From positions 1 to 5,736 of the forward strand of contig JAPOOY010000228.1 in the NCBI GenBank assembly GCA_026713205.1: 5,736 nucleotides of DNA, written 5' to 3'. The notes below the pieces were generated by a model, which was not told the origin of the DNA, ran no database searches, and was given only the letters and a program-made list of their open reading frames with translations. Below are positions 1 through 5,736 of the stretch, in pieces. Every line of letters begins with the position of its first letter. Positions within the stretch are counted from its first letter, which is position 1. The stretch comes from Bdellovibrionales bacterium. Lineage in GTDB: Bacteria > Bdellovibrionota > Bdellovibrionia > Bdellovibrionales > UBA1609. Made by a program: the position numbers and the translations under genes.

Positions 1-1397
1 GAGGAGAGCAAAAATCCGGCGGACGGGCGGGAGATAAGGCTACATCCGGACTGTCCGATCAACTGCGGGATCAGGGATTTCAGGTTCATCGTTTGAAAAC
101 CGGAACACCGCCACGAGTTCATAGAACTTCCGTTCATTGGGAAAAAACGGAAGCTCAAAAAGGGGATCCTGTTTTTTTACCTTTCAGTCCTTTAAGTCCT
201 CAAAACCCCTTACTCCCTCAGGTGGAGTGCTATCTGACTTATACCAATGAAAAAACCCATGGAATCATCCGGTCTTTCTTGAAAAAATCCCCTCTTTTCA
301 CCGGAGCTGTCACAGGACCCGGCCCGAGATACTGTCCCAGCGTGGAGGACAAGGTGACACGATTTAAAGATAAAAATCGTCATCAAACTTTTTTGGAGCC
401 GGAAGGATTACATACGGACTCCATTTATGTTCAAGGTTTGTCCACAAGTTTGCCGGCTGAAGCGCAGGAGGCTTTTTTAAAAACCATACCCGGATTGGAG
501 AATGTGCGGATTCTAAGGGCCGGTTATGCGGTGGAATACGATTTTATAGATCCTTTAGAGTTGTTTCATACTTTGGAAACAAAAAAAATAAAAAATCTTT
601 TTTTGGCGGGACAGATTAACGGAACCAGTGGTTACGAGGAGGCTGCAGGCCAGGGATTGATAGCAGGTCTCAATGCGGCTCAAAAAGTTCTAAACAAAGA
701 AGAGGTGATTTTAAAGCGTCATGAGGCCTATATTGGAGTTCTGATTGATGATTTAGTGACCAAGGGAACAAAAGAACCTTACCGCATGTTCACTTCCCGG
801 GCGGAACATCGGCTTATTTTAAGGGAAGATAATGTTTGGGAGAGATTATACCCTTTATCTGAGAGACTGGGTCTTCTTCCTCCTTTGCAGAAGAAGAAAA
901 TTTCAAAAATTCTGGAAACCCGTCAAAACCTTTTTAACAGCTTAAGCTCCCACCAATTGATTCCCAATGAGAAGACTCAAAACAAACTCAAAGAGATAGG
1001 AAGTTTTCCGCTTTTAAAACCTCAAACCGCCCGGGAGATTTTAAGACGACCGGAGGTATCCCTGAAGGATTTAAGGCATTTCCTGGATTTTGAAGAGGGA
1101 GAAAATGAAGAGGAGATCTCTTCCGCGGTTGAGATTCAAATAAAATATGAAGGTTACATTAAGAGACAGAAAGACCTCGTGGAAAAGTTAAAAATCATGG
1201 AAGACTTAAAACTTGGAGATTTAAATTATAGGGAAGTTAAAGGACTTTCCCTGGAAGAAAAGGAAAAGCTTATAAAAGTTCAACCGGGAACCTTAGGCCA
1301 GGCAGGGCGTATTAGTGGAGTGAACCCTTCTGCTATTCAAGCTCTTTTTATCCATATAAAAATGAAGGAAAGCAGAAGAGAAAACACTCTTAAGTGA
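1..1397 (+). CDS. mnmG: tRNA uridine-5-carboxymethylaminomethyl(34) synthesis enzyme MnmG (GidA), 5'-truncated by window edge
   Basis: MnmG works with MnmE to install the (carboxymethyl)aminomethyl group on U34 of certain tRNAs, using FAD, NADH and a methylene-folate carbon. The reading frame is open from base 3, so the gene starts outside the window; the TTG at 93 lies inside the conserved 'RLKTGTPPR' block and is not the start. 464 codons are visible, and about 165 N-terminal residues (including the FAD dinucleotide-binding glycines) are missing if the protein has the usual length near 630. Visible family signatures in order: 'SGGRAGD' near base 15, 'CYLTYTNE' (Cys codon 228-230), '[13 protein letters not shown]' (Cys codon 333-335), 'GYAVEYDF', '[17 protein letters not shown]' and '[17 protein letters not shown]'. 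The two Cys positions correspond to the conserved functional cysteines of the family. The C-terminal helical MnmE-binding region ends in '[18 protein letters not shown]', a normal family end. No rsmG follows, although that is a common neighbour. Identification is secure; the missing length is inferred. Confidence 0.97.
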   Translation, partial: GEQKSGGRAGDKATSGLSDQLRDQGFQVHRLKTGTPPRVHRTSVHWEKTEAQKGDPVFLPFSPLSPQNPLLPQVECYLTYTNEKTHGIIRSFLKKSPLFTGAVTGPGPRYCPSVEDKVTRFKDKNRHQTFLEPEGLHTDSIYVQGLSTSLPAEAQEAFLKTIPGLENVRILRAGYAVEYDFIDPLELFHTLETKKIKNLFLAGQINGTSGYEEAAGQGLIAGLNAAQKVLNKEEVILKRHEAYIGVLIDDLVTKGTKEPYRMFTSRAEHRLILREDNVWERLYPLSERLGLLPPLQKKKISKILETRQNLFNSLSSHQLIPNEKTQNKLKEIGSFPLLKPQTAREILRRPEVSLKDLRHFLDFEEGENEEEISSAVEIQIKYEGYIKRQKDLVEKLKIMEDLKLGDLNYREVKGLSLEEKEKLIKVQPGTLGQAGRISGVNPSAIQALFIHIKMKESRRENTLK

Positions 1398-1477
1398 AAA
1401 AGAAAGCTCTTCAAAGATCAAACAGCCTTCGGATATTTCCAGTGACTTTTTAAGGGTTTTGAGTAAAATATAAAAAG

Positions 1478-2065
1478 ATGAAAGCCTTGGATATTTTAAG
1501 ATTCCCCGATCCCCGCCTTCGGCAGAAGGGGAAAAAGGTGATTCAGATCACTCCTGAACTGAAAACCTTGGGAGAGAAGATGCTACAGACAATGTATGCG
1601 GAAAAAGGCGTGGGATTAGCGGCTATACAGGTGGGTCAGCCCGTTCGTCTTATTGTGGTGGATACAAGGCCTTTATCCGATGAAAATGAAAGTCGTTATG
1701 ATAATTCCACCTTAAAATCTGAATTGGAAAAGGGAATTAAACAACCTTTAATTTTGTTTAATCCGGAGATTGTGGAAAAAAAAGGGCAGGTTGTTTTTTC
1801 CGAAGGGTGTTTAAGTTTTCCCTCCTATTTCGCTGAAGTTAAGAGGGCGGAGACCATCACTTTAACAGCCCTCAACCTTCACAATCAGGAGATGAGCCTT
1901 ACGACGGATGGGTTGTTGTCCATATGCCTTCAACATGAGGTGGATCATTTGGATGGGAAATTATTTATTGATTATTTAAGCCCTGTGAAAGCGGCCCGTT
2001 TACGGGAGGATATTAAGAAACATGGATATCCGGAAGGGGCGAGAGCTGACTCAAGAAATTTATGA
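1478..2065 (+). CDS. def: Peptide deformylase
   Basis: Removes the formyl group from the N-terminal methionine of nascent proteins; a cytosolic, ribosome-associated metalloenzyme. All three family motifs are intact: 'GVGLAAIQ' at residues 44-51, 'EGCLSFP' with metal ligand Cys111, and 'QHEVDHLDG' with His153, Glu154 and His157 (two further ligands and the catalytic acid). At 195 residues it is longer than the roughly 170-residue enterobacterial form. The extra length is mainly a charged segment at about residues 65-90 ('RYDNSTLKSELEKGIKQP') and a C-terminal tail after the 'IDYLSPVKAARLREDIKKHGYP' helix. I associate this arrangement with Bdellovibrio-like deformylases. The ATG at 1478 gives the standard N-terminus ('LDILRFPDPRLRQKGKKV'). 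It has only a weak AAAAAG purine stretch immediately upstream and no clear Shine-Dalgarno sequence. The stop overlaps the fmt start (ATGA, 2062-2065), so both are probably translated from one mRNA. Confidence 0.97.
   Translation: MKALDILRFPDPRLRQKGKKVIQITPELKTLGEKMLQTMYAEKGVGLAAIQVGQPVRLIVVDTRPLSDENESRYDNSTLKSELEKGIKQPLILFNPEIVEKKGQVVFSEGCLSFPSYFAEVKRAETITLTALNLHNQEMSLTTDGLLSICLQHEVDHLDGKLFIDYLSPVKAARLREDIKKHGYPEGARADSRNL
2062..2065 (+). promoter_or_regulatory. ATGA stop/start overlap coupling def and fmt
   Basis: The fmt ATG (2062-2064) overlaps the def TGA (2063-2065). No strong Shine-Dalgarno sequence precedes it; the upstream bases are 'tcaagaaatt'. Re-initiation by ribosomes finishing def is therefore the likely route to fmt translation. 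The overlap is seen directly; coupling is inferred. Confidence 0.75.
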
Positions 2066-2991
2066 TCTCCCTGATTTTTGCCGGAACTTCTGATTTTTCT
2101 GTTCAATGCCTGGAGTTTTTGTTGAACTTAAATTACCAGGTAACAATGGTGATCACCCGCCCGGATCGACCTCACTCAAGAGGCTTGAAACAAACAGGCT
2201 CTCCTGTTCGGCGGTTTAGTGAAGAGAAAAATCTGCCCCTTTTAACTCCTGAAACATTATCACCGGCCTTTCTTCAACAGATTGCGGAACAAAAATGTGA
2301 TTTGGCTTTAGTTTGTGGATATGGCCGCATTGTTCCTTCCGCTTTTTTTAGTTGTTTTTCCAAAGGAGCTGTTAATGTTCATCCCAGTTTGCTTCCCCGA
2401 TGGCGGGGAGCCGCTCCTATTGAAAGAGCCTTAATGGCTGGAGATAAAAAAACAGGTGTTTGTCTTCAGGTTATGACGGAACAACTGGATGCGGGAGATA
2501 TTATAGGCCAAAGGGAATTTTCCATAGGAGAGGAGGAAACCTCTTTAGAGATTTATCAGAAAGCCCTTCAGGCTACGGGAGAACTGTTGCAAAACACACT
2601 GAAGGATTATGTGGAGGGTCGTGTTCAACCTATTCCCCAAACAGGGGAGATCACTTTTGCCGACAAAATTCAGAAAAAGGAAGGTCTCATTCATTGGGAT
2701 GGGGCTGCATCCCGGATACATAATCAGGTGAGGGCCTTGGCTTCCGGCCCTCAGGCCTTTACTTTTTTTAAGGGAGAAAGACTGAAAATTTATCGCTGTC
2801 GCCGGATTTCCTTATCCTCTTTTTCTTCTCCCGGAACGGTGATTGAATCAAACCCGGAAGAGCTGGTTGTGGCTTGTGGTCAGGAAGGAGCTTTAAGTCT
2901 TTTGGAACTCCAACGCCCGGGTAAGCGAAAACAAAAAGCCGCGGAATTTTTAAGAGGGAATTCTATAGCTCCCGGAGAGGTTTTTGGCTGA
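2062..2991 (+). CDS. fmt: Methionyl-tRNA formyltransferase
   Basis: Transfers a formyl group from 10-formyltetrahydrofolate to Met-tRNA(fMet), producing the initiator tRNA; def later removes that formyl group from the finished chain. At 309 residues it has the usual family length. The N-terminal catalytic formyltransferase fold covers about residues 1-205: 'IFAGTSDFSVQCLEFLL' at the start, 'TRPDRPHSRG' at 32-41, the hallmark 'NVHPSLLPRWRGAAPI' at 105-120 with catalytic Asn105 and His107, and 'QLDAGDII' at 141-148 with Asp143 as the third catalytic residue. The C-terminal tRNA-binding domain covers about 206-309 and shows 'LLELQRPGKRKQKAAEFLRG', a typical late motif. Nothing is missing. Its start overlaps the def stop by four bases. 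In many bacteria rsmB follows fmt; here the next gene is rpe after a 91-base gap. Confidence 0.97.
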   Translation: MISLIFAGTSDFSVQCLEFLLNLNYQVTMVITRPDRPHSRGLKQTGSPVRRFSEEKNLPLLTPETLSPAFLQQIAEQKCDLALVCGYGRIVPSAFFSCFSKGAVNVHPSLLPRWRGAAPIERALMAGDKKTGVCLQVMTEQLDAGDIIGQREFSIGEEETSLEIYQKALQATGELLQNTLKDYVEGRVQPIPQTGEITFADKIQKKEGLIHWDGAASRIHNQVRALASGPQAFTFFKGERLKIYRCRRISLSSFSSPGTVIESNPEELVVACGQEGALSLLELQRPGKRKQKAAEFLRGNSIAPGEVFG

Positions 2992-3000
2992 TAGACTCAT

Positions 3001-3034
3001 AAAATAACCTGCAATTTCAAACACGACAGGTATA
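3001..3034 (-). repeat. Possible end fragment of the intergenic palindromic repeat
   Basis: Bases 3015-3034 match 3947-3966 at 17 of 20 positions; both contain AAACACGA followed by GGTATA. The 3947-3966 stretch straddles the right end of the well-preserved element after rpe. Just upstream, 'aacctgcaatttcaaac' also resembles the reverse complement of the repeat's left end at 5685-5702, sharing the 10-base word AATTTCAAAC. It lies about 10 bases after the fmt stop, a position like that of the other copies. It could be a decayed repeat end, a shared regulatory motif, or chance similarity in AT-rich sequence. Confidence 0.35.
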
Positions 3035-3066
3035 TTTTTTGTTTCACTTGATTTAAGAGAAAAAAC

Positions 3067-3072
3067 AGGGAA
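3067..3072 (+). promoter_or_regulatory. Weak candidate ribosome binding site for rpe
   Basis: AGGGAA sits 10 bases before the rpe ATG at 3083. It is only a partial match to the Shine-Dalgarno consensus, but it is the best purine-rich candidate in front of this gene and agrees with the chosen start. Confidence 0.35.
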
Positions 3073-3082
3073 CTTTTTATTT

Positions 3083-3763
3083 ATGTCCAAATCTTTACGG
3101 GTGGCTCCCAGTTTACTTTCTTCTGATTTTTCCCGCTTGGGGGAGGAAATACAGGCCGTGGAAAAGGCGGGTGCGGATTGGATACATATTGATGTGATGG
3201 ATGGACATTTCGTTCCCGATTTAACCCTTGGGCCTCCTGTTGTAAAAAAATTGCGACCCGTGACGAAACTTCCTTTTGATGTGCATCTCATGATCAGTCA
3301 TCCGGAAAATTTCATAGAATCCTTTGCACAGGCGGGTGCGGATTATTTAACGATTCATGTGGAAGCTGTTTCTAAACCTTTGGAAATTATAAAGAGTATT
3401 AAATCCCTGAATATGAAACCGGGGATAAGCCTTCGTCCTTCCACATCCGTGGAAGCCCTTAAGCCCTTTTTACCGGCTGTGGATTTGGTTTTGGTGATGA
3501 CAGTGGAGCCGGGAAAGGGAGGTCAGGCTTTTTTAAACAATCAGGCCGATAAAGTTCGGCAGCTTCGGGAAATGGTAAAATCTCTTTCTCCTTCCCCCTT
3601 GATTGCTGTGGATGGGGGAATCACTGAAAAAACCGCAAAACAGGTGGCTTTGGCGGATGTTTTGGTTTCAGGAAGTTTTATTTTTAAAAGTTCAGATTAT
3701 GCCTTGGCTATTTCTCAACTTAGAAATTCTGTTACACAGAGAGAATCTACCAATCCAGTTTAA
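3083..3763 (+). CDS. rpe: Ribulose-phosphate 3-epimerase
   Basis: Interconverts ribulose 5-phosphate and xylulose 5-phosphate in the pentose phosphate pathway; a cytosolic (beta/alpha)8 barrel metalloenzyme. The 226-residue length is typical. Family signatures appear in order: 'APSLLSSDF' at 8-16, 'IHIDVMDGHFVPDLTLGPPV' at 34-53 with metal ligands His35 and Asp37, 'DVHLMI' at 66-71 with His68, 'VMTVEPGKGGQAF' at 138-150, 'VDGGI' at 176-180 with Asp177 as the second catalytic acid/base, and the phosphate-binding 'VSGSFIF' at 195-201. The ATG at 3083 gives the normal N-terminus. A 91-base gap separates it from fmt, so it may share that transcript or have its own promoter; I see no convincing -35/-10 pair. 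The last codons and the TAA stop (3761-3763) lie inside the downstream repeat (from about 3754), so the final residues of the C-terminal tail, 'STNPV', may have been altered by its insertion. Confidence 0.97.
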   Translation: MSKSLRVAPSLLSSDFSRLGEEIQAVEKAGADWIHIDVMDGHFVPDLTLGPPVVKKLRPVTKLPFDVHLMISHPENFIESFAQAGADYLTIHVEAVSKPLEIIKSIKSLNMKPGISLRPSTSVEALKPFLPAVDLVLVMTVEPGKGGQAFLNNQADKVRQLREMVKSLSPSPLIAVDGGITEKTAKQVALADVLVSGSFIFKSSDYALAISQLRNSVTQRESTNPV

Positions 3764-3797
3764 ATTTCCGGGTTTTTCATAAGAAAAAATACTTACA

Positions 3798-3918
3798 CCC
3801 TTTATAGCAGACTCTAGGGGTCAAAAATTCAAACATGCGTTTTGCCACAGAGCGACTTACAGCCGCACTTGTGTCAAAGCCGAACTCATTTTTGACCCCT
3901 AGAGTCTGCTATAAAGGG
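3798..3918. repeat. Perfect 31-base inverted repeat forming a long hairpin
   Basis: The left arm is 3798-3828 (begins CCCTTTATAG, contains ACTCTAGGGGTC) and the right arm is 3888-3918. They are exact reverse complements over all 31 positions, with a 59-base interval. That interval contains the smaller hairpin at 3841-3878. A transcript would fold into a very stable long stem. Perfect arms next to a degenerate second copy suggest recent origin or selection for pairing. Confidence 0.93.
3841..3878 (+). other. Inner hairpin core of repeat copy 1
   Basis: A 38-base imperfect stem-loop: TTTG pairs with CAAA at the ends, CACA pairs with TGTG, and an upper stem formed by CG and CT closes a small loop. 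The same 38-base unit recurs at 4014-4051. Strand is given as + because a G-U and a U-G pair are needed when it is read as + strand RNA. Confidence 0.6.
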
Positions 3919-3955
3919 CTATGTCTCTTAAATAAAAACCGGAAAGTTTTAAACA

Positions 3956-4175
3956 CGAAGGGTATAAAGTAACTTTTCAAGAAAGTATAGAGTTCAAAAG
4001 TTCAGACAGGGGTTTTGTCACAAAGCGATTTAAAGTCGTTTTTGTGTCAAATCCGAATTCCATTTTGGAACTGTTGAGAAGTTTCCCGGACCTTTCAACT
4101 CTCGTGAAGGGGCCCATATTCTTCTTATTTTAAAGACCTGAAAATGTAAACCGGGACTAAAGGCGTGTAAAACCC
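3956..4175. repeat. Palindromic intergenic repeat, copy 2 (diverged)
   Basis: The central part, from 3994 (TCAAAAGTTCAGACAG), aligns without gaps to 3821-3887 of copy 1 at 53 of 67 positions (79%). The right flank, read in reverse complement (roughly 4148 down to 4105), also resembles the left half of copy 1, including AATAAGAAGAATA and a C-rich block. The outer arms are no longer good complements, so this is an older or degraded copy. Both outer boundaries are estimates; a possible right end is the AAACCGGGA segment starting at 4148. The remaining bases up to 4242 are AT-rich leader of the next gene, in which I see no convincing promoter or RNA gene. Confidence 0.7.
4014..4051 (+). other. 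Inner hairpin core of repeat copy 2
   Basis: A 38-base stem-loop equivalent to 3841-3878. TTTG/CAAA and CACAAA/TTTGTG pair, then an upper stem of CGA with TCG closes an A/T-rich loop. Relative to copy 1, stem position 10 changes G to A opposite T, and position 16 changes C to T opposite G. Both changes keep pairing if read as + strand RNA. Position 15/23 becomes a true A-T pair. Confidence 0.6.
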
Positions 4176-4242
4176 TTTTTAGCTGCTTAGGAAGATGAAT
4201 GTCTCTAATGTTTTCCGTCAAATATTCCGTTTTTATTAATGT

Positions 4243-5643
4243 ATGTTAAGACCTATTTTAGCTATTTTATTTGCGGCCGCCATTGCCGTGGTGGTTTATG
4301 TTATTGGTTGTTCCCACACAACTTATATAGATACGGAAGCGGTTTGTGAGGCGGTTGAAAGCCGTCCCGGAGGGATCTGTCGGCCCCCCGAACTTTCGTC
4401 GGAGCCATTCGTTCCGGATCCTGAGGAGTTCCCCCCGGAACCGGAGGACCCAAGAGGTCCGGATGATCCTCCTCGAGATCCACGAGACCGGCCGGAGCCT
4501 TCCCCTCGGAGAGAGTTTGTAGAAACCGTTTATCCTGTGGAATTGGGTGAGGTGAGAATAGTATTAGCTATTGATAATTCTTCCTCCATGAGCCGGGAGC
4601 ATAGAAATATGGGAGAACAGTTAAGACCTTTTTTGAATCATATCCGGCATTTAAAGTATCGCTTGGCTATTATTACAACAGATATAAGCTCTTCCCCAAA
4701 TAATCCCGCGAGAGGGGAAGATTACCAGGATGGAAATTTTATTCTTATCGGCGGGAAAAAATGGTTGGAAAACGAACGAGTCGGTCAGTCTCCCAGCTCC
4801 GCCACTGTGGACGCTTTTATAAAAGCTGTGGAGCGTCCGGAAACGCAAGCCTGTGATGAGGCAAGGAATCAACCTAGCAATGGGGGCGGCGGTCTCAGCG
4901 CCTGTGAGCAGTGTATTCAGCAACACGGAGAAGGACCTCATTGTGAGACTCAATGCTCTGGCAGCAGTGGATCTTCCTCCAGAGAGGCTTGTCCCTCCGG
5001 CCATGAACGAGCCATTCATGCCTTTAATTTATCCATAGAAAAAAACCCGGATTTTTATGAGGGAATAGATGCTCATATTGTGTTTGCTGTTCTTTCAGAT
5101 GAGGACAATTGCAGTTCCACTGATCCGGATGATCAGCCCACAGAGGAATGTCTCATGGAGGAAAAAGATCAACTGACAACTTTAGTGGATACGGTTTATC
5201 ACCGTTTGGGCCACTTCAGAACCTTTAGTCATCACGCCATTATTGTTCCCCCTCCTTCCTATTCAGGAGGTGAAGCTTGTTTTGATGAGCAAAATAGGGA
5301 CCGGCGGGCTGGAGGTCGTGCCTATTACGGACGGGAGTATGCCCGTCTGGCGGAAGCAGAGGATGAGGAATTAACAAAATACGGGAACCTTATTGAAGGA
5401 AAGGTTATTTCCATTTGTGACAGGGCTTATGCCAGACAGCTCGGTCAAATTGCCGCTTATGTTGATGTTCCCAGGGTTTCCATTCCCTGTAAAAACCCCC
5501 ATCGGGTCCGGTTTTTTCAAGGGGGACAAAAATTGGATTTGGGTTATGAAGTGGAGAACGGTCGCTCTTTAGTTGTGACGAGTAATGTGTCCATTGGAGG
5601 CGGATCTCAAATGGAAATTCATGTGATTTGCGAAAAGAAGTAA
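4243..5643 (+). CDS. VWA-domain lipoprotein with acidic Pro-rich linker and Cys-rich insertion
   Basis: A predicted exported lipoprotein of 466 residues; exact function unknown. Residues 1-22 form a signal peptide (Arg3, then a hydrophobic run) ending in lipobox 'VIGC', with Cys23 as the lipidated residue and Ser24 after it, compatible with outer-membrane sorting. Residues 47-90 are a Pro/Asp/Glu/Arg-rich, probably extended linker. A von Willebrand A fold follows from about 102: the MIDAS motif 'DNSSSMS' (Asp111, Ser113, Ser115), 'LAIITTDIS' near 141-149 and 'FAVLSDEDNCS' at 281-291, so metal-dependent ligand binding looks intact. Residues 204-250 hold six cysteines ('CEQC', 'CETQC') in a Gly/Ser-rich insertion. 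Besides Cys23 there are 14 cysteines, an even number that fits disulfides in an oxidising compartment. The start is fixed by an in-frame TAA at 4237; no Shine-Dalgarno sequence is visible. It is flanked by repeat copies. Surface adhesion or ligand binding is a family-level inference. Confidence 0.85.
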   Translation: MLRPILAILFAAAIAVVVYVIGCSHTTYIDTEAVCEAVESRPGGICRPPELSSEPFVPDPEEFPPEPEDPRGPDDPPRDPRDRPEPSPRREFVETVYPVELGEVRIVLAIDNSSSMSREHRNMGEQLRPFLNHIRHLKYRLAIITTDISSSPNNPARGEDYQDGNFILIGGKKWLENERVGQSPSSATVDAFIKAVERPETQACDEARNQPSNGGGGLSACEQCIQQHGEGPHCETQCSGSSGSSSREACPSGHERAIHAFNLSIEKNPDFYEGIDAHIVFAVLSDEDNCSSTDPDDQPTEECLMEEKDQLTTLVDTVYHRLGHFRTFSHHAIIVPPPSYSGGEACFDEQNRDRRAGGRAYYGREYARLAEAEDEELTKYGNLIEGKVISICDRAYARQLGQIAAYVDVPRVSIPCKNPHRVRFFQGGQKLDLGYEVENGRSLVVTSNVSIGGGSQMEIHVICEKK

Positions 5644-5680
5644 AACCGATCCTCTTTAAATTTTTTCAGATTTATATTCC

Positions 5681-5736
5681 TCCAGTTTGAAATTTTCCGG
5701 TTCTTCATAAGAAAAAATGCTTACACCCTTTATAAC
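5681..5736 (+). repeat. Left end of a third repeat copy, cut by window edge
   Basis: Bases 5704-5736 match 3776-3808 at 31 of 33 positions. The similarity extends left to TCCAGTTT (5681-5688, matching 3754-3761) with a few small indels. Orientation is the same as copy 1. It begins 38 bases after the lipoprotein stop. The window ends within the CCCTTTATA block that opens the long perfect arm in copy 1, so the palindrome itself would lie just outside. Confidence 0.88.

Larger units (their letters stand above)
3754..3955. repeat. Palindromic intergenic repeat element, copy 1 (nearly intact)
   Basis: About 200 bases, almost entirely an inverted repeat around a centre near 3859. The core is a perfect 31-base inverted pair, 3798-3828 against 3888-3918. 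Outside it the symmetry continues with a few gaps: the left end (AGTTTAAATTTCCGGGTTTT, from 3757) matches the reverse complement of the right end (AACCGGAAAGTTTTAAAC, 3937-3954). The left end is nearly identical to 5681-5736. The left boundary is set by where that similarity begins (TCCAGTTT); the right boundary is approximate. There is no clear target-site duplication and no coding sequence. No U-rich tract follows the stem (after 3918 the sequence reads 'ctatgtctcttaaat'), so it is not a standard intrinsic terminator. A MITE/REP-like element or a structured 3'-UTR element are the main alternatives. Confidence 0.85.

Noticed and set aside
93..95. TTG at 93 as the start of the first gene
   Set aside because: The frame is open back to base 3 and the upstream residues ('SGGRAGD', '[22 protein letters not shown]') are conserved MnmG sequence, so the gene is truncated by the window and does not start here.
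1442..1469. Possible sigma70 promoter before def (GTGACT, 16-base spacer, TAAAAT)
   Set aside because: The -35 is only a 4/6 match and the implied transcription start would fall about at the def ATG, leaving no leader.
2950..3291. 113-codon minus-strand open frame across the fmt end and rpe start
   Set aside because: It lies opposite two secure genes, has no recognisable domain, and is explained as a shadow frame.
3798..3930. Intrinsic terminator after rpe
   Set aside because: The stem is far longer than normal and no U-run follows it (3919-3930 is 'ctatgtctctta'); the sequence is repeated elsewhere in the window.
3754..4175. CRISPR array or integron attC sites
   Set aside because: The repeats are long palindromes, adjacent and diverged rather than short, regular and separated by unique spacers. 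No cas or integrase gene is present, and the ends do not show convincing attC core sites.
4030..4221. 63-codon minus-strand open frame in the intergenic region
   Set aside because: Its C-terminal part lies in the repeat hairpin and no recognisable protein features are seen; the open frame is a by-product of the repeat sequence.
4651..5019. 122-codon minus-strand and 61-codon plus-strand (4853-5038) frames inside the lipoprotein gene
   Set aside because: Both overlap the well-supported VWA gene and show no family motifs.

Overview
The window holds three complete housekeeping genes, the 3' part of a fourth, one predicted surface lipoprotein gene, and a family of palindromic intergenic repeats. 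All genes read on the + strand. Base composition is moderately AT-rich. The peptide deformylase carries an extra segment before its second metal-binding motif, and the lipoprotein is a von Willebrand A (VWA) protein with an 'LSDEDNCS' signature. Both look like proteins I associate with Bdellovibrionota and other former deltaproteobacteria. That placement is inference from memory of sequence style, not a search result.

Layout: 1-1397 is the C-terminal three quarters of mnmG (tRNA wobble-uridine modification), cut by the window edge. After an 80-base gap come def (1478-2065) and fmt (2062-2991), joined by an ATGA stop/start overlap. They remove and add the N-formyl group used in translation initiation. 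A 91-base gap leads to rpe (3083-3763), the pentose-phosphate epimerase. The 479 bases from 3764 to 4242 contain no convincing gene but are highly structured. They hold one nearly intact palindromic element (about 3754-3955, with perfect 31-base arms) and a diverged relative (about 3956-4175). A lipoprotein gene follows (4243-5643), and after its stop the left end of a third copy of the repeat starts at about 5681 and runs off the window.

How the parts fit: mnmG, def and fmt all serve translation (tRNA modification, initiator formylation, nascent-peptide deformylation). rpe is metabolic but is often found near def/fmt. The lipoprotein appears to be a separate unit flanked on both sides by the repeat. 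The most interesting feature is this repeat family: same-orientation copies start at or just after stop codons, one copy supplies the rpe stop codon itself, and a small inner hairpin is conserved between copies with pairing-preserving substitutions. It could be a non-autonomous mobile element (MITE/REP-like), a structured 3'-UTR or RNA element, or both. No transposase gene lies in the window.
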